From positions 26,368 to 90,367 of the forward strand of contig NGBS01000317.1 of NCBI GenBank assembly GCA_002245135.1: a stretch of 64,000 nt of DNA, read 5' to 3'. Below are positions 1 to 12,500 of the stretch, one piece after another. The first letter of the stretch is position 1. Every line of letters begins with the position of its first letter. The position numbers and the translations under genes are program-made. Under the pieces are notes generated by a model. It worked only from the letters and a program-made list of their open reading frames with translations. It did not search any database and was not told where the DNA came from. Source of the DNA: Proteromonas lacertae. Taxonomy: Eukaryota > Sar > Bigyra > Opalinata > Proteromonadidae.

Positions 1-632
1 GGAATATAAGCAAGTAAAGCAATAATCATTACATAGTAATAGTTAAATACAAAATTCCAATCATTTGGTAAACTGTATGAATATATATGTTCTCTTTGTA
101 TTCTTGGTAAAGCTTTAATTAAACACCATATTTCACCAGTAATTCCTGTTGGATATAATATCATAAACATATGATATCTTAAAAACAATAATACAGTTGG
201 ACATTTAATATCCAATAAACCAAAAATGTAATATAAGTATCTTGGCACTTCTACTGTTGACCAACTAATCACCATTAATAGAAATCCATAACATTGTCTT
301 GATTCTGGAGATATATTACAAATTCCCCATAATAATGCGATTCTAGATGCTACTTGCATAATGCATGAAACTACAGGTGATTTAACCAATCTGAAGATAG
401 AGTGGAAGATTTCAAGAATTGCTAAGGTTTGTGCAACTTTTAATGGATATTCAACAATATTATATACCATTTCAGGACTACATGATATTAAACCTAAATA
501 TACGGAAGTGTTATGTTTTTAATTGCTAAAAACCAAACAGCAGCCCATCCCAACATGCACACGAGATTAAACAAAATGAGATACACTATATAATATGATT
601 ATATGGAGGATTATACATGTAACAATCGGCAT
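1..632 (-). CDS. Very-long-chain (3R)-3-hydroxyacyl-CoA dehydratase (HACD/PHS1 family), 3' part beyond window
   Basis: This ER membrane enzyme removes water from 3-hydroxyacyl-CoA in the third step of very-long-chain fatty acid elongation. The open reading frame track misses it because it is split by tiny introns. Reading the minus strand I find exon 1 at 617-632 (starts MPIVT), a 31-nt intron at 586-616, exon 2 at 504-585, a 26-nt intron at 478-503, and exon 3 from 477 to the window edge. The joined protein has family hallmarks in order: YLILFNLVCMLGW at the N-terminus, LEIFHSIFRLVKSP, QVASRIALLWGI, WSTVEVPRYLYY, then RYHMFMILYPTGITGE. In yeast Phs1 the catalytic Tyr and Glu are spaced as in this YP.G...E motif, so the enzyme looks active. 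The C-terminal helix (NDWNFVFNYYYV) runs off the left end. It is divergent from GLE1, with about 120 bp between the starts. Confidence 0.93.
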
Positions 633-753
633 TTTTATTACGTAAGTTATTTGGGGAATGATAAGAATGAAAATTATGAAAAACCCATTTCGTTTTTTTA
701 ATTGAAAAAAAACAGAGTAAGCAGAATGTATAATTGTAGTAATACACATAAAA

Positions 754-2364
754 ATGATACATTATATGCATGCGTTCAAATTATCGATTATTTTCTCAAC
801 GATATTAGTGTTGTTTGTAGTATCAAAGGCTTTTGGTATAGGTTTGATAATTGCATCAACAATGCTGTTTTTATTTGTGAGTAATGGTATTGAATATCCA
901 GATTATGATACACAAAGAAAGTTAATAATTGAAGAAGAGGAGGAAGAAGAAAGTGAAGAAGAAGAAGAAAGTGAACGTGAATACACCGCTGATGAGGAAG
1001 AAACAACAATGAAGAATCTGAATATTGTAACATCAACAGAAGATTCTAATAACACATCTACTCATCAAATGATCTCACCATCTACAATACATTTAACTGT
1101 ATTACCAAGAAAAGAATATAAAGAGCCAATAAAACAACCAAAAACTGTAAAAGTAACCAAAACATTATTAGAATATAGTCCAGTAACAATTAATAATTTA
1201 TCAATCAACAATAAATCATTGAATAAAGCAATGTCAATACCAACTGAAAAACCAAAACCTGCACCACCTCCACCAGCACCATCAGCTCCAATTTCATCAA
1301 AAACATCAACAACTAAACCACCTTCATTATTCTCATCATCAACATCAACAGCAGTTACAAAACCAATAACAACAACTACCACTACTGCAGGTACTACAGT
1401 ATCATTGCCACCGCCATCATCATCATTATCTTATTCATCATTTTATACATATGGTGTAATGTACAATAAAATAAAATATAGAAGAGATTTATACAATGAA
1501 ATAAAGAATAAATATGAGTTAGTGAAATCAAATAATGATTATAAATCTGTAAGAGTGGAAATATTGCGACATTTAGGAGAGCCAATCAATCAAATAGCAG
1601 CTTCAATCACACAATTAAATAAAGTAATTTATAAAGTAACAGAAGTACTGAATAAATATAAATCCAATCAAGATTTATATTATTATTGTATCAACTTTAT
1701 AGGTGAAAGATTATTTGATTTAGAATCTTATACTCAACCAAGTTCTGTAGTTCCTTATGTATATTTCATTGAGGGATTAAACTTAGAATATAACTTATTA
1801 TTAGATTATACAATAGGATTATTATATGAAAAATGTAATTATATAATACCTGATGTAAAAGATATAAAAAAAGAGAATTATGAAATAAATAGCGAAGGAA
1901 TACCACTACCTGTGAAGTATTTTTGGATTTTCTGCTATTTTTGTATTTCAAATCCATATAAGAAGTTAAGACGATGTAATTTGGGAATGAGAGAATGTTG
2001 GTTTTGGCTGAGTAGTTATTTAAATCAATATTGTGTAGATAAAACTAATATGTATACTATAACACCGTGTTTGTTAGAAACATTCTATTCAATTTGTGGA
2101 GATGAATTTAAAAGGACTTATAAAAAAGAAGCAATCAAAATAGAGAATGAAATAATAAAGGAATACTTACCATTATTTATTGATGAAAAGAATAATTCTA
2201 AAATGAAGAAAAAGAAGAAGAATATGTCAATAGCTAATGCTTATATTTGTAGATTGAAGAGTTATTTAACAAAGACAGAATTACCTAAACCTGAAGGATT
2301 GAAACTGATATTGAAAGATAGCGAATATAATCCTTCAGATACTTATGATTCAAATGATAATTGA
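754..2364 (+). CDS. GLE1-like nuclear pore / mRNA export factor
   Basis: GLE1 sits at the cytoplasmic face of the nuclear pore and, with inositol hexakisphosphate, activates the DEAD-box helicase Dbp5 during mRNA export. The C-terminal half, from about residue 230, matches the GLE1 helical domain: an RRDLYNEIKNKYELVK stretch, then GEPINQIAASITQLNKVIYK (the family's conserved QI motif region), CNYIIPD, CWFWLSSYLNQ, and a final Leu-rich segment followed by KEAIKIENEIIKEYLPLF. Before it lies a low-complexity Thr/Ser/Pro linker and a Glu-rich run. The odd part is the N-terminus: the first 45 or so residues from the ATG at 754 are strongly hydrophobic, which is not expected for GLE1. The true start may be downstream, for example the ATG at 1008, or an unrecognised exon may exist. 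The protein is 536 aa as read, ends in TGA and has no other visible intron. The family call rests on motif spacing seen by eye. Confidence 0.72.
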   Translation: MIHYMHAFKLSIIFSTILVLFVVSKAFGIGLIIASTMLFLFVSNGIEYPDYDTQRKLIIEEEEEEESEEEEESEREYTADEEETTMKNLNIVTSTEDSNNTSTHQMISPSTIHLTVLPRKEYKEPIKQPKTVKVTKTLLEYSPVTINNLSINNKSLNKAMSIPTEKPKPAPPPPAPSAPISSKTSTTKPPSLFSSSTSTAVTKPITTTTTTAGTTVSLPPPSSSLSYSSFYTYGVMYNKIKYRRDLYNEIKNKYELVKSNNDYKSVRVEILRHLGEPINQIAASITQLNKVIYKVTEVLNKYKSNQDLYYYCINFIGERLFDLESYTQPSSVVPYVYFIEGLNLEYNLLLDYTIGLLYEKCNYIIPDVKDIKKENYEINSEGIPLPVKYFWIFCYFCISNPYKKLRRCNLGMRECWFWLSSYLNQYCVDKTNMYTITPCLLETFYSICGDEFKRTYKKEAIKIENEIIKEYLPLFIDEKNNSKMKKKKKNMSIANAYICRLKSYLTKTELPKPEGLKLILKDSEYNPSDTYDSNDN

Positions 2365-2469
2365 GATTATTGATTTAATTTTTTCTTTTTAATTATTTTT
2401 ATAGAAAATGTTTCTTTATTGTTTTACTAAAAATAACACAAACATTACAATAAAAAACATTTATAAATC

Positions 2470-3741
2470 TTACATTCTAAAATGAATAAAATCATTTAAT
2501 AAATCAAAATAATAAAATGGTTCAACATTCCATTCAAAACAACAAATCATAAATAACAACATCATCACCACAAATGTATAAACAAAAAATGAATATAATG
2601 AAATTGGTTTATCAACACAACTGCAAAACTTCAACAACATTTCAAATGGAGATTTCATTTCAAATACACTTATTTTCTGAAATTTGTCATGAGTAACACA
2701 AAAAGTAACACCACTTGGCGACCAACTTATATTTGATATTAGACTAAGAGAATTATTTTGGATTGTATTATCTGTTAGTTTTCCTGATATTGGCATTATC
2801 ATAAAATTACTTTCATTCCATCCAATTATTGTTCCTGTAGTATTTGAAATTTCATATTTATAATTTGGTTGATGAATACAATCTAATGATAAATCAATAA
2901 TTGATAATGACATTGAAGTGTTGATGTAATTTATATCTGACATAAAATATGATTTTGGAGTTTTAAAAATGATTTTTTGTTCATTTGTAATGTATTTAAA
3001 TGTATATGGACAATTGAATGGTGGATTGTAATTGCATCTACAGGATGTACCATTTACATTAATTATTAATAATGAAGACATAAAACCAATGTATAGTGAA
3101 TTCTGACTCTAACAGAAAAGATAAATATAAATCATGATAATAATATACATTTTTGACGTATGCTACGTACTGTACATTCTCTTTAAATGATGAATGATAT
3201 ATTGGGATCTCTTCCATTGGCTACAGACAATATTTTACTTTTATCTACCAACATAAACACTGATTCTCCAACCCATTCACACCATGTTATATTTCTACAT
3301 TTTAATTTGGTTAATTGAGTGATGGAACAATCAAATATGTTAAGAATATATATCATTCCATTTCCTAATATTATTGCTATCTATATATTCATATATACAT
3401 AGGAATTATTAGTTAATACTGTTGGTTTTGGTTGATGAGTAACAAAATGCACTATTGGTGAGTGAAATGGTACTAATTTAGATTCGTTTGTTTCTATTGA
3501 GTGAATAATTATGTTATAACCATTATTGCAAATCACAATTATATTGTTACAACAATAATAAAAGTTATCTATGATGCAATCTCGGAGTACTACTTGGGAT
3601 TGCAATGTAATTTGGCCATTATCATCATAAAAAGTAACTTTAGCCTGTTTTACTCAGCACAATTAAACTATTATCTGGATCTGACCATGTTGTAAAGCAT
3701 TTATCACTAGATTCTAAATTAATGGTATATTTCAATGACAT
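2470..3741 (-). CDS. WD40-like protein with C-terminal membrane segment, split by short introns and frame changes
   Basis: I do not recognise the family. The minus-strand reading starts at the ATG at 3739-3741 (MSLKYTINLE). It shows beta-propeller-like strands such as NSLIVLSKTG, KVTFYDDNGQITLQ, GMIYILNIFD, CEWVGESVFMLVDKSKI and ISWSPSGVTFCVTHDKFQKI. An 18-nt GT-AG intron (3381-3398) ends with an in-frame TAG, so it must be removed. Near 3640-3660 the frame moves by +1, explained either by a 16-nt GT-AG piece (3645-3660) or by one extra base at the TAA. The frame stops at 3183. A +1 change close to there plus a 40-nt intron with standard ends would lead into the 203-codon frame ending at 2470, so I treat the region as one gene, but two adjacent genes are possible. 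The last part has a hydrophobic span (SLYSFFVYTFVVMMLLFMIC), so the product may be membrane anchored. Its 3' end faces the GLE1 3' end. Confidence 0.55.
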
Positions 3742-3854
3742 GACTCTAAAAAATGAAATTTAAAAAATATCAAAAAATCAAGTCAAATCAAGTCAAGCAA
3801 ATCCGTTTTTAAATTGAAAAGAGAATTTTAGAGTTGGTTACGGAGTAAAATATT

Positions 3855-6495
3855 ATGTCAAACGCGTATATATATATATATTTATAATTATGTAGTACCT
3901 ATGAGTCCCTTTGGAACCAGGCAGTAAGTGATTTAGAAGATATAATGTATCTGGAGGATCCAATGTTTGGTGACCCTCAAGCAGCAGGTCAAAAAGTATA
4001 TGTTAATGCATTTTATAAAAATAGAGAAAGCCAATAGCTCCAATACAAGCTTTTCAACAATTTGGTGTAATGTATGTGAAGTATCTAGTCATTTACCGAA
4101 AATTGGAAGATGTCATGGATAATATAGTACATCCACAGAAACGAATGGATGTGAAGAAAGTTTTGGAATTAGTAATACATCGTTTAATAGTATTAAAGCA
4201 TTTATTAATAAAATGGAATCCTCCATACCCTGCACTAGGTCGTGGACCATTCCCATATGATACATTAAATCTGGATGATGTATTAGTTGATTTGAAATTA
4301 CCAGCATCAGTATTAGAAATAAAAATCCCCAAATATTTCGTAGAAGATCGTAAGAAAGAAATAGATGATAGAAACAAACTAGTTGATGCATATTATTACA
4401 ATACAAGAGGTACAAAGCCAAAAGTATTACAAGTTGATTTGTTGAAATTTGTGAGTGAAACTTTACCACTCAAACTAGAAGATGCTATTGCATTAATTCA
4501 AAAGAATGAAAGAGGAAGACAAGGTAAAAAACGTGCACAATTAATGAAGAAACTATTAAAAGAAGAAGATAATAAAATGACTTTTGGAATAACCAATCCT
4601 AAGCCAGATGAAGATCCAGAAGTAGCTGCTTTAGATATTCAAAGAGTATGGCGATCTTACCACACTAGAAAACAAATACGAGAAGAAGAAGATGAAGAAT
4701 TAATATATATAGGAATGAGACATCCACCAGATGCAAGAACAAAGAAGAATATAAAAGAAACAGTAAATGCCAATAGAAAACGTAAAGTAATCCAACATAA
4801 CCATGAAGAAGAATATAAACAATCCTTAGAAGAGTTAAAACAGAAAGTAAAAGATGAAGAAGGCCCAGAAATGAGAGAAAAGATGTTGGATGATCGAAGA
4901 GAATGGTTTTTAAAACAATTAGAAACTGGAGTAACTCCTGAAGATTTATCAACTTATTATGATCCACCTCCACCACCACTAGATCCAGAAGAAGAAAAGA
5001 AATTGAAAAAACAACAAGCAAAAGATGCAGCTAAAGCACCAGCCAAGAAGCCAGCAGCAGCAGCAGCTGGTAAAAACAAGAATGAAGCTCCACCTCCTGA
5101 AATGCCAAAGAACTTATGTGAAATAGTAAATACAAAAGAAGTAGCTGATATGAATGAAAAATACCATCAAGATTGGGAGGGGAATGAATATGAAGACAAA
5201 AATTTTGAGCAAAAATATGACCCCGAAAGAGCAAAAGATGTAGTTCGTCCTACTGTTGAACAGGAAGTGAAAGAACAAGTTGATAATTTAATGTTACTAC
5301 AGATTACAGAATATAAAGACAGTCTTAGATAGTAAGAAAAAGAAGAAGAAGAAGAAGGGCAGAAAGAAGAAGGCAAAGAAACCTAAGAAGCCAAAGGGAA
5401 AGAAACTACCTGGTGCTAAATATTGTAAAGGTATGGAAAATGAACAGATGCTGTCTATCTTGACTGAGAAAGAAATTATCATTAATTATGAGAAACATAC
5501 TATGGATGAATACTTAGGTGAAATGAATTATTTAGGAACAATGTATCAGAACCAGTGGATTGACTGAAGTGTATGATTCTAATGGTGATACTCGAACAGC
5601 AGCTATTGAGCCTTCTTTAGCAAATATCAGACAAAATTTGAGAGAATATGCAACACTTCCACTAGGCTGTCCCAATGTAAAAGGTCAATTAACACCAGAA
5701 TATAATGTAAAGAGTATTTTCTTATATGGACCACATGGTTCAGGTAAAACAATGTTGGCCCAATCAATTGCTACAGAGACTGGAGCTATGATGATGGATA
5801 TTTCCTTCGATAGATTAGCAAATTGTTTCCCAGGTAAGAATGGTATTATGAAAATAATGCATATGATTTTTCAAGTAGCTAGAGAACCTAAATGGGGACC
5901 AACAGTATTATATATGGAAGATTTAGAAGTATTGTATGGAGCAGCTAAAGGAAAGAAAAAGAAGCAGAAGAAAGCAGAAGGTAGATATAAAAAAGCATTA
6001 TTAAAATATCTAAAGACATTAGATCCTGTTGAACAGGTAATTGTCATAGGATGTGCTAGGCAGGTGTGGTTAATACCTGAGAAAAATATTAAAAACGTAA
6101 AAGCAATATTTGAAAAGACTTTTTACTGTCCATTCCCTGATTATGCAAGTATGATTGAAATATGGAAGGCAATGATAGAAAAGAAACTACAACACAATTT
6201 ACCAAAGAAATTCACAGTTAGTAACCTTGCTAGAATATCCACTGGTTACACAGCTGGTGCAGTTCAGTATTCAGTGGATAATACCTTGACTGAAAGAAGA
6301 ATATATCACATTGAAGGTAGACCATTGCTTGAGAAAGAATTCATCACATCATTAGCACAATATCCTCTTCAATATGAAGATGATTATAAGAAATATCATG
6401 ATTTCTTCCGTGTAATATCTGGAGTGAAGGAAGAAGAATTGAAAGAACTTAGAAGAAAAGAAGAAGAAGAACAAGCTAGAAAGAAGAGAAGGTAA
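3855..6495 (+). CDS. DRC11: Dynein regulatory complex subunit 11 (IQ and AAA domain protein, IQCA1 family)
   Basis: DRC11 is part of the nexin-dynein regulatory complex that links outer doublets in motile cilia. Exon 1 (3855-3865) and exon 2 (3896-3995) are separated by 30- and 29-nt introns from exon 3 (from 4025). The start MSNATYESLWNQA and the stretch FRKLE-like/IVHPQKR match family N-termini. An IQ motif (IQRVWRSYHTRKQIR) lies near 4640-4680, followed by Glu/Lys coiled coil and a polylysine tract. The AAA domain starts near 5660: PLGCPNVKGQ, Walker A GPHGSGKTML and Walker B region VLYMEDLEVLYG. Total length is about 860 aa, near the family norm. Two +1 frame changes are needed, one between about 5295 and 5331 and one between 5541 and 5563. 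Homology is clear on both sides, so these are one-base insertions in the assembly, unusually small introns (13 nt is possible at the second) or true frameshifting. DZIP1, another ciliary gene, follows on the same strand. Confidence 0.93.
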
Positions 6496-7102
6496 TTAAT
6501 TAATAACCCTTTTTATTATTTTATCAACATTATTTATTTATAATCAATCAGATACATAACAGATTAATCAATATAAGCCAATATTTAGAATTTTATGACG
6601 TATAACTTACATAAAGAAACAGCTCTTTTTTTGAAATTCAAAATAATGCATTTTTATTGGTTGATAGATTTTGAGCTTTACAGATTGAATAAAGAGATAA
6701 ATTAGGATACTAGACATTTACTATTATAAAATAATATTTCAAAAATCAGTATAAAGATTTTGAAACATAAACTCTTTCAAATTAGCTCTAATTTTCACTA
6801 TTTTCATAATTACTATATTATCGCATTTTAATTCATATTATAGACTAATTTTAAATAAAATTTTCATATAAACACATTCTACGGGACAATTAACAATCTC
6901 ACTAATAAAGTAAAATATGAAGAAATTACACCACAGATCTTCTAAAATATGCTGTAATATATCAAATATCCAGTTCATTTGATCATTGAATTCTTCACTG
7001 ACTCTAAAATCAATAACGAACGAGATTCTTTGGCAGTTGAATTTCATAAGAAAAAATCATCTCTCTTTACTCTCAAAGTAAAAGGATTCTATTTGATTCA
7101 AC
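6496..7102. other. Intergenic region between DRC11 and DZIP1
   Basis: About 600 bp of AT-rich DNA. It contains one minus-strand open frame of 69 codons (7047 to 6838) starting MKFNCQRISF. It lacks similarity I can name and introns, and it sits 56 bp from the DZIP1 start. It could be a short gene or chance. Otherwise the stretch presumably holds the DRC11 3' end and the DZIP1 promoter; I see no clear motif. Confidence 0.4.
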
Positions 7103-9403
7103 ATGAATAATTCAACACTCTATGGATTAGGTGATAGTATATTTATTTTCGCATTAATATTCTACAATTAGCAATGGGAATGAGTATGACCATGAACAGC
7201 ATGGGAGAAAGTATATTATTTACAAATTATATTTCATAGCAACTGATATTAGAAAGTCAGCATTCCAATTCCAAGACCGTGACGATGCAGTTGATTTAAA
7301 TCAATTCAGTGATGTAGATCTCTACAAGATTACCCATGAGCATGACTTGGAATACTTGTTATCATTCTTAAAAGGTGTTGGTTTTGGTCGTGTAGATGAA
7401 GAACAATTAAAGGCTATTGCTGATCCACGTGTAGTAACAGCTTTCGAAATTGCCCAATTGCTCATTGAGTATTTATTATACACCGAGCAAAAGTTCAAGA
7501 GAAAGTGTAATGAATACAAAGAAAGATTACGAAGAAAGGATGGTGAATTACGTGAATTAAAACGTCAATACGACAATCAAAACGTAGAAGTTCAACAATA
7601 CAAACTTCGTATCAACAAAAACAAGGAAATTGTCGCAACATTCGAAAGCTTATTACGTCAAACACCACCAGTTATTACAGGACGTGCTTGGAGTTGCAGT
7701 GTTTGTCACAAAGCCTTCATAATGAAGGAATATTTGAACAAACATATTCAAACCTATCACAATGGTGAAGCTGAAAGTGAAGAAGTTGTTGCTGAAAGTA
7801 AATCTGAAGAAGTTCCAAAGAAGAAGGCTGTTAAGAAGGTAGTAAAGAAAGTAGCTAAGAAAGCTGTAAAGAAAGCTGTTAAGGCTGCTAAACCAGTACA
7901 AGAAGAAGAAGAGCAACCAGAAATCGAAGCAACCAGAGAGAAACCCAACCAGAAGAAGAACAACCTGAAGAAGAACCAGTAGTACAGGAAGAAGAACCAG
8001 AACCAGTAGAAGAAGCACCAGAACCAACTGAAGAAGCACCAACTGAAGAAGAAAAACCAAAACCAAAACCAAAAAAAGCTCCAGCTAAAAAAGCACCAGT
8101 AAAGAAAGCAGCTAAGAAACCATCACCAAAGAAAGCTTCTCCAAAGAAGAATGTAGAAGAAGCTCCAGAAATTGAGCCAGAGCCATTAGAAGAAGAACCA
8201 GCACCAGAAGAAGAAGAAGTTCCAATTGAAGAAGGAGATGAAAATAAACCATCTGCTAATGAAGAAAATGTACCAGAAAGAGAGAATGAAGTAGAAGGTG
8301 ATAATAATGAAGTAAAACCAGATGAAGGAAATGAAAATGTTCCAAGTGAGAATGTTAATGATGATGAAGCTAAACCAGAGAATGAGAATGTAGCTGCTCC
8401 AGAAGAAGCTGTTCCAGTTGAAGAAAAACCAAAAGAAGAAGAAGAAGAGAAGCCAAAGGAAGAAGAAGAAGAAAAACCACAATTAGTCAAAGCTGAAACT
8501 AAATTACCAAAGAAACCATATGTTCCACCAACAGAAGAAGAAAGAAAAACATTTGGTGTTGCTAGAACATTAACATCAACTTTACCAAGAGCAGGTACTA
8601 AATTAACAAGTGGTTTACCATTTGATGTAATTGCTGAAGATATTCCAGATGAATTCAAAGGTGAATTCAATTCCTACACTGTATATATTGATACAACCAC
8701 TCCAATTTGTGATGCTATAAGTGATATTTACATTGCCTTACACATCAAATCAACTCCAAAGAGTCATCCAAAATATTTCTCCTTATTCGCCAAAGAAACT
8801 AATGGAAATGTAACACCATTAAAGACATTAAGTGCTGCTAAAGATACAGTTTTATACACTGGTGATGTAGAGAATTTAATATTGAAATACACTCCAGATG
8901 TTGATGTAATGAAAGAGAAAGGAAATGATTTGAATTATGTTCAAAACTACATTGACAGTATATTATGTTATGATCAAGATGTTGTAAAACTTGAACAAGA
9001 AGCTGCTGTTGATAGTGATATTGATGAAGATGTATTAGATGATTCATTAAAACCACAAGATGTTAATCCACAAGATAAACAACAAACTGAATTAAGAAAG
9101 AGTACAAAACAAACCATGCTACGTCCAAAGACAGCTAAAACTAAGAAATCTTTAAGACCATTAACTGGTGAACCAAACAGAACAAATATTGATGGAGTTA
9201 AAATACCAACTTATCAAGATCCAGCAGTAAAAGAAGATATTAGAAAATCTTTAAGAAATACCTTACAGAACTTGAATTTAGATAATTTAAGTGTTGGTTC
9301 CTTAGAAGATGATGTAATGAATCCAGATAATTATCTTGATGTTGAAGATAATGAGAATTTAGATTCAGTAGTTGATAGTGAATTGGATAGTATCTATGCT
9401 TAA
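7103..9403 (+). CDS. DZIP1-like cilium assembly zinc-finger protein with acidic tail
   Basis: DZIP1/Iguana proteins act at the basal body and transition zone in cilium assembly. Exon 1 (7103-7136), a 35-nt intron, exon 2 (7172-7210), a 29-nt intron, then exon 3 from 7240. The N-terminal domain has FQFQDRDDAVDLNQFSDVDL, a DPRVVTAFEIAQLLIEYLLY block typical of DZIP1, a coiled coil, and a single C2H2 finger CSVCHKAFIMKEYLNKHIQTYH-like (Cys-x2-Cys, His-x4-His) near 7695-7760. After a Lys/Ala-rich stretch the first frame stops at 7982. The clearly coding frame from about 7940 to 9403 is shifted by -1. A 41-nt GT-AG intron at about 7898-7938 would fix it, but it lies in Glu/Gln-rich repeats where an indel is also likely. 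The tail is Pro/Glu/Lys rich and ends in a compact region (8690-8890) that may be a beta-grasp fold, plus an Asp-rich end. Total about 730-745 aa. Confidence 0.85.
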
Positions 9404-9566
9404 AATTGATATTTGATAATATTACTTTCTACTGGAGATATTATTTGTTTTTTTTGGTGTAAAATATATTATTTACACAATTTTTTTCACTATTATCCCA
9501 TAAATAAAACATTAAACTTTTTATTAATACAGACAAAAATAAATTAAATATAATTAAAACATACAT

Positions 9567-12500
9567 CTAGGATAGTAATATACTCTTTTCATATTTCTTT
9601 ATATTTTTTTCCATTATATAATCATATACAACAATAATAACACTTATAATGACAATTCCAACTATTAAACCAATCCACCAATATAAAACGTTTGATTTAT
9701 GAACTTTTATTATTTCAATATTTTTCACATAAAATGGTTTTCCTTCAAAATAATGTTCAAATTCACTTACTATAATATTTCTCTTTGAATAAAATATCAA
9801 TTCCGTCATATTGATTGATTTTTCTACATCTTCTTTTATTGTTGTATATTGAATTGTTATTGTTACATTTCCACTTTCTAAATCTTTTTCATTGTTTAAT
9901 ACACTAATTTTATCAATACTATTAACATAATTTCTTTCAATCTCATTTATAAATGCAGCCACTTGCTTATTTATCCAAATTGATTGGTTATATTCAAATA
10001 ATAAATAATCTTTTAAATGAATTGTTATATTCATTACTACTAATATTTCATTCTCATTCTCAGGTTTTGTTTTTACTTCTTTGCAATTATTTATATCTAT
10101 TATATCTAATCTACTATCATAAGTATTTTTATCATAAACACATTTAACAATTCTTTTTCCATAATATCCATTTTCACATTCTATTTCTTCATTATTATAT
10201 AAATCCAAATCTGGCATATATTTTATATAACAAGCATATTTTGAAGATATGGATTTGTATTCATAATTAGCTCTTAAATTTTCATTATAAAGTCCAACTA
10301 AAAAAGAATCGTAATAATTTATATTTCCATATACTCTTCCGTTTGATTCGTTAAAGTTTATACTTTCTGGATTACCACTAATCTCCCATTTGAATATATC
10401 TTTATTCAATTCATAAGTATATGGATTATTCATTTTGGGATATACATCAATATATTTCTCATGTTCATTTGGAAATAAAAATAAATCATACCAAATAATC
10501 ATATTACTAAACGATATATTGAATTGATAAGATTCATATCTACTTGTGGCATTTATTTCATTTAATATAACAACATCTTTATCAGAATATGATGATAACC
10601 CGTATGCTATTGTATTATTATATTCTCTTTCTGAATCATAATTCAGTATTTTGTAGGATATATAATAAATGCCTTCATATAAGCATAAATACATACTAAC
10701 ATAAGAATGATTGAATATTTGTTCAGATATTGAATTTTTGTTAATATCATATACATTTACTTGAATATTGGTCTTTGAATCAAATATATCAACTATTACT
10801 ACAAATGTATCACTTTTACATTCATTAACACTTAATTGGATTGTAGTAAAAAACCTTTCATCAAAATAATAAATTGAAAATGTAATTTTTTTCATATGAT
10901 TTATATACCCTGATAATACACTTTCATCTACTATTTTCAGAGTATTACTATTATCAGATAGATTATATGATGTATATATTCCTTCGATTACTATTGGATA
11001 ATAAAATCTATCATTTCTCATATTAAATTTCTCATTTATATTAAGTATTATTGGATTATCATAAAAATACCTCAAATATATAGAATATGTATAGGATATT
11101 TCATCATTATACATTGTTATTTCATACTTTGTATAATCATATATTTCAATATTAATTATCCAATAATGATCTATATAAATCATTCCTGTTGTTTCATTAA
11201 AAAACATATCATATGGTAATGAAGGATTAATAACATACTTGAAATTGTCATTATTTGATTGTTGTAATAAAACATTATTATTTATTATTGGCGAAATGTT
11301 TCTTTTTAAATAGAATGTCATATATTTGGATGGATAATAAAATGATGTGATGGACACTTTTTTTAATATAGATAATAAATACACATTTTCATTCATTATT
11401 ATTGATATTGATTTAAAGTCTTTTAAACTATCTACATGAATTGTTATTTCTATTCTACTATTATATTCACTTTTTATATTCATTGATAGATTCTTGAATA
11501 ATGCTTTGTTTATGTTACTATCATATATATATTCTTTTTCATTTAAAACTATCATCTTTATTCGATTATATTTTCCAAAAACATTTATAACATCTATAGT
11601 ATTCATAGTTTCTTTATTGATTATTCCTTCATATCTGATTATATAACTACTATTACTTAAATTCAAAGTTATTTCATTGAATGGAATATTATGACTTTTC
11701 ATTGACAAACTTTCAAATATTATTGGATTATGAATAAAGGAATTTAGTTTAATGGTTTTATCATATAAATCAGTTTGAATTCTTCTGATTTCCATTACAT
11801 AGTCATTTTCTAATTCATTGTAACAATGAATTCTAAATCGACTTTCGATTGAATTAGTTAGTCCAATACATGATATTACTATTTCAATTGATTCAATACA
11901 TTCTTCTTCTAATACACCACTAATTATTCCATTCTTTGAATCTAGATTTAAACCATTTGGAAATTTACTTTTATTTTTATATTCTATCACATTTCCACTT
12001 AGCACTTCTGGTTTTGAAATGATGTATGTGTTTGGATTTATATATAATTCTTCATATTTTACATTACTGATTATTCCACCATATAATATACAATTCTCAC
12101 TATTCAATACTTTATATTCTTTTCCATTATCTTCATTTATTTCTAATTTTATTTCGTATTTGTATGTTGAAGGATAATATTCTATTCGAATATAGTGCTT
12201 TCCTGTGTTTAATTTCATTTCTTTTTCTTCATAATTATAATCACAACTTCTAGTTGACATTATCTCATTTTCATATTCATCAATAAACATTATACTATTT
12301 CCATAAGAAGTTAAACGTACATTAACATTCTGTTGTTGTTTAATATCTAAATAAAATTCATAATAACTTCCATATAATGAATTACTTCTTTCTTCTTTCA
12401 TTTCACTTAATATTTCTTGTTTCATTATCCTCATCTCTCTTATATTCAATCTTTTATCACATTTATGACAATTTCGATCTATTTCAATGTAATTTACAAA

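Noticed and set aside
702-884. 60-codon plus-strand frame overlapping the GLE1 start
   Set aside because: It shows no motif, and the alternative frame leads directly into the acidic and GLE1 regions.
7888-8670. 260-codon minus-strand open frame rich in Ser, Gly and Phe
   Set aside because: It is the reverse reading of the Glu/Pro/Lys-rich DZIP1 tail; GAA/CCA repeats leave no stops on the other strand. No introns or domain support it.
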